Shown: piece after piece, positions 12,101 to 24,100 of the stretch | Position numbering within the stretch: the first letter of the stretch is position 1 | Layout of the letters: each line of letters begins with the position of its first letter | From: Nematostella vectensis | Taxonomy: Eukaryota; Cnidaria; Anthozoa; Actiniaria; Edwardsiidae | Direction: 5' to 3' | Assembly: GCF_932526225.1 (NCBI RefSeq) | Contig: NC_064043.1 | Coordinates: forward strand, 12,460,085-12,524,084 | Length of the DNA: 64,000 nt | Translations under genes and position numbers: made by a program | Notes under the pieces: model-generated | The model's database searches: none | Told to the model about the DNA's origin: nothing | The model's input: the letters and a program-made list of their open reading frames with translations, nothing else

Positions 12101-15100
12101 CTGACAGGGTTGCCTAGCATCCGGTGCAAGTCTGGATTACTGGAACCGATGTGCAAGAACAGCTCACGTACAAGAAGGGCTTTGAACACATCGGTAGAAG
12201 GCTCGAAGCCTTTCGTCTGAAAAATAAACAATAATCTGTCGTTATCCAATAAACTGCGACGCGTGCTACTGTGGCCACTTTATTTGAGTTACGACATTTG
12301 TGTCAATCAAAAGGGTGGTTCTCGTATGCTTATTGGTAAACGTTTGGTGCCCACGGTAGCGCGCGTGGCATTTTCAGACTGTTTTCAAATGGAAATGAAA
12401 AAACTAGGTATTTTGCTAAAACGAAACGGCGTCAAAACAGGGGAGGTGACGTATTATATAACCACGCACCCTGACATACCTTCATAAAACGCACCCTAAG
12501 GCGGTGATAGTAGAAACGAGGAGATAAGCAACCATAGCGGAAATATGGACTCAAGTGCATGTCGCTAGGCTCCAGGTCCTCGATTGTAACAGACTGCTGG
12601 TCAAATTTGTCTGCTTCAATCTAAAATAAATAAATAAATACACAATGTATTTATCAAACATCCACTAATGATATCTGATTAAACAGAATTTGAATGAAGG
12701 TTCCCATAATTTGAGCATGGGTTAGCAAACTAAAAGATGAATGATTTGCCTTATCCAAAATTTAAAAGATTATTTCTCATTTCGACTGTCAAGTCAAATA
12801 GCCACATTGTAACGAAGCCACGTGTGTTGCGCAAAGAAAACGAAATCGTACAGACTGTAAACAACAGAAAATGCACTTCTGGGAACATGATTCCAAACTT
12901 TACCTTCATCAACAAAAACCATAAAAAAAGAGTCTAATAAACATGACTGCAACTCGTTCACATCAAAAGACATACCTTCTGTAAGGCCAAATTGAGCCTT
13001 CGCATAGCCTCTAGTTCCCCTCCTTTCCAGAACAACTTAGCAGTAGCACGACCGAGCTCCTTGCCTCCGAAATCAGATAGCTGAGGCACGCCGTACTTTT
13101 CAGCATGGTCCAGTCCGACAGGTGTTATGCACGCACCAAACACTGTCTTGTCCACCGTCTGACAAGGTGGACATGGAGGTCCCAGCTGTTCTGCAGTCTT
13201 GGCCATTTCGTCGAACGTCATCGGCAATTTGCCATCGTTTGTCTCCAACACCTCATCAGTGTCATACAGAAGGTGAGCATTGTGCTGCAGCAATTGCACG
13301 TTCGCCTTTTCAGCAAGCATTTGGATCACAGTATCCCGCTGACGACCAGCTGGTTCACTCTCTCTTTCAAATGTCAATCGGTTTACAGACCATTCATGGA
13401 ACAGACGAGGGAGTACATCAATGGCGCGTCCTCGTATAACAAACAGCCGGGATCCCAGAACACGGAGTTGACGGTCCAGCGCTTCTAAGCATTCACACAA
13501 GAAGTTCCAGCGGTTGGCGCTGATCTTGCTGGCCCGAGCAGACTCCATGTCTAAAACGTAAATTGGGAAGAAGGTGCTGCAATTGTCCAACGAAGCCAGA
13601 AGAGATGGATTGTCGTGAAGTCGAAGATCTTTTCGGAACCAATGTACACTTGTGCAACCTTTATCCGGAACTACAACATTAGCACATAGATTAGTCACTC
13701 ATACAGTATGTGTCAACTACGAGGTTAAAAGTTCGCTGGCAGCATGTGGGGTACACCAGATTTGAGAACTTTTAGCTGGTAACACGCTCACCTTTTGCGC
13801 CAAGATCAATAGACAGCTGCTGCATTCTTTGCACGCAAATCATTCGCTGTTCCATGTGGTCTACTATTGGACTCGGATAATCCTCTCCGACTACACATCT
13901 GCATGCTTTCTGGACTGATAACGGGGCATTCCAAGGCTCGCAAACATACTCAGACGGAAGACCACGGACTTCGGGGACATACCGCCTGCAAAAGCATTAA
14001 TGATCGATAGTCAACTCCATATATTCTCATGATGATCGAGTCTCAACCGACATTGATTTATTCTATATGCTCTTACTTGATATAATCTCCGGTCGGGTCG
14101 ACTTTTTTGCCAACCTCTACTGGACAGTACCAAGGTACAGCACCATGCACATACGAACTACACGACAGCCACAACCAGTTGCTCGCGTTCAAGCTCCATT
14201 CTGCATCTAGCTGAAGCTCATCAAACGCTTTGAATCCTTCTTCCCAACTGACCCACAAGCAGCCTCGAGTCAGGAAACAGCCAACTGCTTGCCGAGCCAA
14301 ATGATGGATCCAGCCTTCCTCTCGCAACTGTCGCATTATTGCATCAATCCACGGAAAGCCCGTTTTGCCCTTTTTCCACCGTTCAAGACCGTCTTTGTTC
14401 TCTTCCCAAGGAAATTGCACGCTCAAGGGATTATCCACCATTTTGTCGAGGTCGGCGTTGTGGCTTGCTACATGCAAGAAGAGTTCTCGTCGAACGAGTC
14501 CAGTGAACAATGTTGCTGGCGGGATAGATTTCTTCTCCTACAAGAACAAAAACAACACAGAAGGGTGTAAATTAGGCTCATAAAAGTTTTATTAGAAACT
14601 ACCCTTGATAATTGTTGGCTTTCAGGGGGCTGCAGCAGACATCGTCATCGAGAAGAACAACTACATCGGGCCTTTTAAACATTTCAATATGCACAATTTC
14701 TTAACCTCAAGATATTTACCTTCATGTAGGTCAAAGCGAGCTGTTGGTAGTACAGGCGTGGCGACAAACATCCGAATCTCATGTACGGGCTGAGGTGTGC
14801 ATCGTTCGAGAACATCTCATCAATTGTCCAACCCCTTTCCTCGAAGTCGTTTTCAGCACACTAAAGTCAAAGAAATTTTAATTATTTTTTCAACCAAGTA
14901 GACAATCCTCAAACCTTCTAAGTAAACGAACCAAAACTTACCTTTTTCAAAGAAGCGCTCAGTCTTCGCAAAGCTTCGGGCTCTCCTCCAGTCCAGTATT
15001 TCTTGGCGGTGGCTTCCTTTAACTCTTTTATTCCGAACTCGGATAGCAGAGGCACGCCATACTTGTCAGCATGGTCCGGTCTGACAGGTGTTAAGCACGC

Positions 15101-18100
15101 ACCAAACACTGTCTTATCCACCGTCTGGCAAGGTGGACATGGAGGTCCCAGCTGTTCTGCAGTCTTGGCCATTTCGTCGAAAGTCATCGGCAACTTGCCA
15201 TCGTTTGTCTCCAACACCTCATCAGTGTCATACAGAAGGTGAGCATTGTGCTGCAGCACTTGCACGTTCGCCTTTTCAGCAAGCATTTGGATCACAGCAT
15301 CCCGCTGACGACCAGCTGGTTCACTCTCTCTTTCAAATGTCAATCGGTTTACAGACCATTCACGAAACAGGCGAGGTAGTACATCCATGGCGCGTCCTCG
15401 TATAACAAACAGCCGGGATCCCAGAACACGGAGTTGACGGTCCAGCGCTTCTAAGCATTCACACAAGAAGTTCCAGCGGTTGGCGCTGATCTTGCTGGCC
15501 CGAGCAGACTCCATGTCTAAAACGTAAATTGGGAAGAAGGTGCTGCAATTGTCCAACGAAGCCAGAAGAGATGGATTGTCGTGAAGTCGAAGATCTTTTC
15601 GGAACCAATGTACACTTGTGCAACCATTATCCGGAACTACAACATTAGCAAATAAATTAGTCACTAATACAGTATGTGTAACCTACAAGGTTAAAAGTTC
15701 GTTGGCAGCATGTGGTGTATACCAGATTTGAGAGCTTTTAGCTAGTAACACGCTCACCTTTTGCGCCAAGATCAATAGACAGCTGCTGCATTCTTTGCAC
15801 GCAAATCATTCGCTGTTCCATGTGGTCTACTATTGGACTCGGATAATCCTCTCCGACTACACATCTGCATGCTTTCTGGACTGATAACGGGGCATTCCAA
15901 GGCTCGCAAACATACTCAGACGGAAGACCACGGACTTCGGGGACATACCGCCTGCAAAAGCATTAATGATCGATAGTCAACTCAATATTTTTTCATGATG
16001 ATCGAGTCTCAACCGACATTGAATTATTCTATATGTTCTTACTTGATATAATCTCCGGTCGGGTCGACTTTTTTGCCAACTTCTACCGGGCAGTACCAAG
16101 GTACAGCACCATGCACATACGAACTACACGACAGCCACAACCAGTTGCTCGCGTTTAAGCTCCATTCTGCATCTAGCTGAAGCTCATCAAACGCTTTGAA
16201 TCCTTCTTCCCAACTGACCCACAAGCAGCCTCGAGTCAGGAAACAGCCAACTGCTTGCCGAGCCAAATGATGGATCCAGCCTTCCTCTCGCAACTGTCGC
16301 ATTATTGCATCAATCCACGGAAAGCCCGTTTTGCCCTTTTTCCACCGTTCAAGACCGTCTTTGTTCTCTTCCCAAGGAAATTGCACGCTCAAGGGATTAT
16401 CCACCATTTTGTCGAGGTCGGCGTTGTGGCTTGCTACATGCAAGAAGAGTTCTCGTCGAACGAGTCCAGTGAACAATGTTGCTGGCGGGATAGATTTCTT
16501 CTCCTACAAGAACAAAAACAACACAGAAGGGTGTAAATTAGGCTCATAAAAGTTTTATTAGAAACTACCCTTGATAATTGTTGGCTTTCAGGGGGCTGCA
16601 GCAGACATCGTCATTGAGAAGAACAACTACATCGGGCCTTTTAAACATTTCAATATGCACAATTTCTTAACCTCAAGATATTTACCTTCATGTAGGTCAA
16701 AGCGAGCTGTTGGTAGTACAGGCGTGGCGACAAACATCCGAATCTCATGTAAGGGCTGAGGTGTGCATCGTTCGAAAACATCTCATCAATTGTCCAACCC
16801 CTTTCCTTGAAGTCGTTTTCAGCACACTAAAGTCAAAGAAATTTTAATTATTTTTTCAACCAAGTGCCCTATAGTTATAAAAGATACCGTTTAGACAATC
16901 CTCAAACCATCTAAGTAAACGAACCAAAATTACCTTTTTCAAAGCAGCGCTCAGTCTTCGCAAAGCTTCGGGCTCTCCTCCAGTCCAGTATTTCTTGGCG
17001 GTGGCTTCCTTTAACTCTTTCATTCCGAACTCGGATAGAAGAGGCACGCCATACTTGTCAGCATGGTCCGGTCCGACAGGTGTTAAGCACGCACCAAACA
17101 CTGTCTTATCCACCGTCTGGCAAGGTGGACATGGAGGTCCCAGCTGTTCTGCAGTCTTGGCCATTTCGTCGAAAGTCATCGGCAACTTGCCATCGTTTGT
17201 CTCCAACACCTCATCAGTGTCATACAGAAGGCGAGCATTGTTCTGCAGCACTTGCACGTTCGCCTTTTCAGCAAGCATTTGGATCACAGCATCCCGCTGA
17301 CGACCAGCTGGTTCACTCTCTCTTTCAAATGTCAATCGGTTTACAGACCATTCATGGAACAGGCGAGGGAGTACATCCATGGCGCGTCCTCGTATAACAA
17401 ACAGCCGGGATCCCAGAACACGGAGTTGACGGTCCAGCGCTTCTAAACATTCACACAAGAAGTTCCAGCGGTTGGCGCTGATCTTGCTGGCCCGAGCAGA
17501 CTCCATGTCTAAAACGTAAATTGGGAAGAAGGTGCTGCAATTGTCCAACGAAGCCAGAAGAGATGGATTGTCGTGAAGTCGAAGATCTTTTCTGAACCAA
17601 TGTACACTTGTGCAACCATTATCCGGAACTACAACATTAGCAAATAAATTAGTCACTAATACAGTATGTGTAACCTACAAGGTTAAAAGTTCGTTGGCAG
17701 CATGTGGGGTATACCAGATTTGAGAACGTTTAGCTGGTAACAAGCTCACCTTTTGCGCCAAGATCAATAGACAGCTGCTGCATTCTTTGCACGCAAATCA
17801 TTCGCTGTTCCATGTGGTCTACTATTGGACTCGGATAATCCTCTCCGACTACACATCTGCATGCTTTCTGGACTGATAACGGGGCATTCCAAGGCTCGCA
17901 AACATACTCAGACGGAAGACCACGGACTTCGGGGACATACCGCCTGCAAAAGCATTAATGATCGATAGTCAACTCAATATATTCTCATGATGATCGAGTC
18001 TCAACCGACATTGAATTATTCTATATGTTCTTACTTGATATAATCTCCGGTCGGGTCGACTTTTTTGCCAACTTCTACCGGGCAGTACCAAGGTACAGCA

Positions 18101-21100
18101 CCATGCACAAACGAACTACACGACAGCCACAACCAGTTGCTCGCGTTTAAGCTCCATTCTGCATCTAGCTGAAGCTCATCAAACGCTTTAATTCCTTCTT
18201 CCCAACTGACCCACAAGCAGCCTCGAGTCAGGAAACAGCCAACTGCTTGCCGAGCCAAATGATGGATCCAGCCTTCCTCTCGCAACTGTCGCATTATTGC
18301 ATCAATCCACGGGAAGCCCGTTTTGCCCTTTTTCCACCGTTCAAGACCCTCTTTGTTCTCTTCCCAAGGAAATTGCACGCTCAAGGGATTATCCACCATT
18401 TTGTCGAGGTCGGCGTTGTGGCTTGCTACATGCAAGAAAAGTTCTCGTCGAACGAGTCCAGTGAACAATGTTGCTGGCGGGATAGATTTCTTCTCCTACA
18501 AGAACAAAAACAACACAGAAGGGTGTAAATTAGGCTCATAAAAGTTTTATTAGAAACTACCCTTGATAATTGGTGGCTTTCAGGGGGCTGCAGCAGACAT
18601 CGTCATTGAGAAGAACAACTACATCGGGCCTTTTAAACATTTCAATATGCACAATTTCTTAACCTCAAGATATTTACCTTCATGTAGGTCAAAGCGAGCT
18701 GTTGGTAGTACAGGCGTGGCGACAAACATCCGAATCTCATGTAAGGGCTGAGGTGTGCATCGTTCGAAAACATCTCATCAATTGTCCAACCCCTTTCCTC
18801 GAAGTCGTTTTCAGCACACTAAAGTCAAAGAAATTTTAATGATTTTTTCAACCAAGTGCCCTATAGTTATAAAAGATACCGTTTCGACAATCCTCCAACC
18901 ATCTAAGTAAACGAACCAAAACTTACCTTTTTCAAAGCAGCGCTCAGTCGTCGCAAAGCTTCGGGCTCTCCTCCAGTCCAGTATTTCTTGGCGGTGGCTT
19001 CCTTTAACTCTTTCATTCCGAACTCGGATAGCAAAGGCACGCCATACTTGTCAGCATGGTCCGGTCCGACAGGTGTTAAGCACGCACCAAACACTGTCTT
19101 ATCCACCGTCTGGCAAGGTGGACATGGAGGTCCCAGCTGTTCTGCAGTCTTGGCCATTTCGTCGAAAGTCATCGGCAACTTGCCATCGTTTGTCTCCAAT
19201 ACCTCATCAGTGTCATACAGAAGGTGAGCATTGTGCTGCAGCACTTGCACGTTCGCCTTTTCAGCAAGCATTTGGATCACAGCATCCCGCTGACGACCAG
19301 CTGGTTCACTCTCTCTTTCAAATGTCAATCGGTTTACAGACCATTCATGGAACAGGCGAGGGAGTACATCCATGGCGCGTCCTCGTATAACAAACAGCCG
19401 GGATCCCAGAACACGGAGTTGACGGTCCAGCGCTTCTAAGCATTCACACAAGAAGTTCCAGCGGTTGGCGCTGATCTTGCTGGCCCGAGCAGACTCCATG
19501 TCTAAAACGTAAATTGGGAAGAAGGTACTGCAATTGTCCAACGAAGCCAGAAGAGATGGATTGTCGTGAAGTCGAAGATCTTTTCGGAACCAATGTACAC
19601 TTGTGCAACCATTATCCGGAACTACAACATTAGCAAATAAATTAGTCACTAATACTGTATGTGTAACCTACAAGGTTAAAAGTTCGTTGGCAGCATGTGG
19701 GGTACACCAGATTTGAGAGCTTTTAGCTGGTAACACGCTCACCTTTTGCGCCAAGATCAATAGACAGCTGCTGCATTCTTTGCACGCAAATCATTCGCTG
19801 TTCCATGTGGTCTACTATTGGACTCGGATAATCCTCTCCGACTACACATCTGCATGCTTTCTGGACTGATAACGGGGCATTCCAAGGCTCGCAAACATAC
19901 TCAGACGGAAGACCACGGACTTCGGGGACATACCGCCTGCAAAAGCATTAATGATCGATAGTCAAGTCCATATATTCTCATGATGATCGAGTCTCAACCG
20001 ACATTGATTTATTCTATATGCTCTTACTTGATATAATCTCCGGTCGGGTCGACTTTTTTGCCAACCTCTACTGGACAGTACCAAGGTACAGCACCATGCA
20101 CATACGAACTACACGACAGCCACAACCAGTTGCTCGCGTTCAAGCTCCATTCTGCATCTAGCTGAAGCTCATCAAACGCTTTGAATCCTTCTTCCCAACT
20201 GACCCACAAGCAGCCTCGAGTCAGGAAACAGCCAACTGCTTGCCGAGCCAAATGGTGGATCCAGCCTTCCTCTCGCAACTGTCGCATTATTGCATCAATC
20301 CACGGGAAGCCCGTTTTGCCGTTTTTCCACCGTTCAAGACCCTCTTTGTTCTCTTCCCAAGGAAATTGCACGCTCAAGGGATTATCCACCATTTTGTCGA
20401 GGTCGGCGTTGTGGCTTGCTACATGCAAGAAAAGTTCTCGTCGAACGAGTCCAGTGAACAATGTTGCTGGCGGGATAGATTTCTTCTCCTACAAGAACAA
20501 AAACAACACAGAAGGGTGTAAATTAGGCTCATAAAAGTTTTATTAGAAACTACCCTTGATAATTGGTGGCTTTCAGGGGGCTGCAGCAGACATCGTCATT
20601 GAGAAGAACAACTACATCGGGCTTTTTAAACATTTCAATATGCACAATTTCTTAACCTCAAGATATTTACCTTCATGTAGGTCAAAGCGAGCTGTTGGTA
20701 GTACAGGCGTGGCGACAAACATCCGAATCTCATGTACGGGCTGAGGTGTGCATCGTTCGAAAACATCTCATCAATTGTCCAACCCCTTTCCTCGAAGTCG
20801 TTTTCAGCACACTAAAGTCAAAGAAATTTTAATGATTTTTTCAACCAAGTGCCCTATAGTTATAAAAGATACCGTTTCGACAATCCTCCAACCATCTAAG
20901 TAAACGAACCAAAACTTACCTTTTTCAAAGCAGCGCTCAGTCGTCACAAAGCTTCGGGCTCTCCTCCAGTCCAGTATTTCTTGGCGGTGGCTTCCTTTAA
21001 CTCTTTCATTCCGAACTCGGATAGCAAAGGCACGCCATACTTGTCAGCATGGTCCGGTCCGACAGGTGTTAAGCACGCACCAAACACTGTCTTATCCACC

Positions 21101-24100
21101 GTCTGGCAAGGTGGACATGGAGGTCCCAGCTGTTCTGCAGTCTTGGCCATTTTGTCGAAAGTCATCGGCAACTTGCCATCGTTTGTCTCCAATACCTCAT
21201 CAGTGTCATACAGAAGGTGAGCATTGTGCTGCAGCACTTGCACGTTCGCCTTTTCAGCAAGCATTTGGATCACAGCATCCCGCTGACGACCAGCTGGTTC
21301 ACTCTCTCTTTCAAATGTCAATCGGTTTACAGACCATTCATGGAACAGGCGAGGGAGTACATCCATGGCGCGTCCTCGTATAACAAACAGCCGGGATCCC
21401 AGAACACGGAGTTGACGGTCCAGCGCTTCTAAGCATTCACACAAGAAGTTCCAGCGGTTGGCGCTGATCTTGCTGGCCCGAGCAGACTCCATGTCTAAAA
21501 CGTAAATTGGGAAGAAGGTGCTGCAATTGTCCAACGAAGCCAGAAGAGATGGATTGTCGTGAAGTCGAAGATCTTTTCGGAACCAATGTACACTTGTGCA
21601 ACCATTATCCGGAACTACAACATTAGCAAATAAATTAGTCACTAATACAGTATGTGTAACCTACAAGGTTAAAAGTTCGTTGGCAGCATGTGGGGTACAC
21701 CAGATTTGAGAGCTTTTAGCTGGTAACACGCTCACCTTTTGCGCCAAGATCAATAGACAGCTGCTGCATTCTTTGCACGCAAATCATTCGCTGTTCCATG
21801 TGGTCTACTATTGGACTCGGATAATCCTCTCCGACTACACATCTGCATGCTTTCTGGACTGATAACGGGGCATTCCAAGGCTCGCAAACATACTCAGACG
21901 GAAGACCACGGACTTCGGGGACATACCGCCTGCAAAAGCATTAATGATCGATAGTCAAGTCCATATATTCTCATGATGATCGAGTCTCAACCGACATTGA
22001 TTTATTCTATATGCTCTTACTTGATATAATCTCCGGTCGGGTCGACTTTTTTGCCAACCTCTACTGGACAGTACCAAGGTACAGCACCATGCACATACGA
22101 ACTACACGACAGCCACAACCAGTTGCTCGCGTTCAAGCTCCATTCTGCATCTAGCTGAAGCTCATCAAACGCTTTGAATCCTTCTTCCCAACTGACCCAC
22201 AAGCAGCCTCGAGTCAGGAAACAGCCAACTGCTTGCCGAGCCAAATGGTGGATCCAGCCTTCCTCTCGCAACTGTCGCATTATTGCATCAATCCACGGGA
22301 AGCCCGTTTTGCCGTTTTTCCACCGTTCAAGACCCTCTTTGTTCTCTTCCCAAGGAAATTGCACGCTCAAGGGATTATCCACCATTTTGTCGAGGTCGGC
22401 GTTGTGGCTTGCTACATGCAAGAAAAGTTCTCGTCGAACGAGTCCAGTGAACAATGTTGCTGGCGGGATAGATTTCTTCTCCTACAAGAACAAAAACAAC
22501 ACAGAAGGGTGTAAATTAGGCTCATAAAAGTTTTATTAGAAACTACCCTTGATAATTGGTGGCTTTCAGGGGGCTGCAGCAGACATCGTCATTGAGAAGA
22601 ACAACTACATCGGGCTTTTTAAACATTTCAATATGCACAATTTCTTAACCTCAAGATATTTACCTTCATGTAGGTCAAAGCGAGCTGTTGGTAGTACAGG
22701 CGTGGCGACAAACATCCGAATCTCATGTACGGGCTGAGGTGTGCATCGTTCGAAAACATCTCATCAATTGTCCAACCCCTTTCCTCGAAGTCGTTTTCAG
22801 CACACTAAAGTCAAAGAAATTTTAATGATTTTTTCAACCAAGTGCCCTATAGTTATAAAAGATACCGTTTCGACAATCCTCCAACCATCTAAGTAAACGA
22901 ACCAAAACTTACCTTTTTCAAAGCAGCGCTCAGTCGTCGCAAAGCTTCGGGCTCTCCTCCAGTCCAGTATTTCTTGGCGGTGGCTTCCTTTAACTCTTTC
23001 ATTCCGAACTCGGATAGCAGGGGCACGCCATACTTGTCAGCATGGTCCGGTCCGACAGGTGTTAAGCACGCACCAAACACTGTCTTATCTACCGTCTGGC
23101 AAGGTGGACATGGAGGTCCCAGCTGTTCTGCAGTCTTGGCCATTTTGTCGAAAGTCATCGGCAACTTGCCATCGTTTATCTCCAACACCTCATCAGTGTC
23201 ATACAGAAGGTGAGCATTGTGCTGCAGCACTTGCACCTTCGCCTTTTCAGCAAGCATTTGGATCACAGCATCCCGCTGACGACCAGCTGGTTCACTCTCT
23301 CTTTCAAATGTCAATCGGTTTACAGACCATTCATGGAACAGGTATGGGAGTACATCCATGGCGCGTCCTCGTATAACAAACAGCCGGGATCCCAGAACAC
23401 GGAGTTGACGGTCCAGCGCTTCTAAGCATTCACACAAGAAGTTCCAGCGGTTGGCGCTGATCTTGCTGGCCCGAGCAGACTCCATGTCCAAAACGTAAAT
23501 TGGGAAGAAGGTGCTGCAATTGTCCAACGAAGCCAGAAGAGATGGATTGTCGTGAAGTCGAAGATCTTTTCGGAACCAATGTACACTTGTGCAACCATTA
23601 TCCGGAACTACAACATAAGCAAATAAATTAGTCACTAATACAGTATGTGTAACCTACAAGGTTAAAAGTTCGTTGGCAGCATGTGGGGTACACCAGATTT
23701 GAGAACTTTTAGCTGGTAACACGCTCACCTTTTGCGCCAAGATCAATAGACAGCTGCTTCATTCTTTGCACGCAAATCATTCGCTGTTCCATGTGGTCTA
23801 CTATTGGACTCGGATAATCCTCTCCGACTACACATCTGCATGCTTTCTGGACTGATAACGGGGCATTCCAAGGCTCGCAAACATACTCAGACGGAAGACC
23901 ACGGACTTCGGGGACATACCGCCTGCAAAAGCATTAATGATCGATAGTCAACTCAATATTTTCTCATGATGATCGAGTCTCAACCGCCATTGAATTATTC
24001 TATACGCTCTTACTTGATATAATCTCCGGTCGGGTCGATTTGCTTGCCAACTCCTACCGGGCAGTACCAAGGTACGGCACCATTCACATACGAACTGCAC

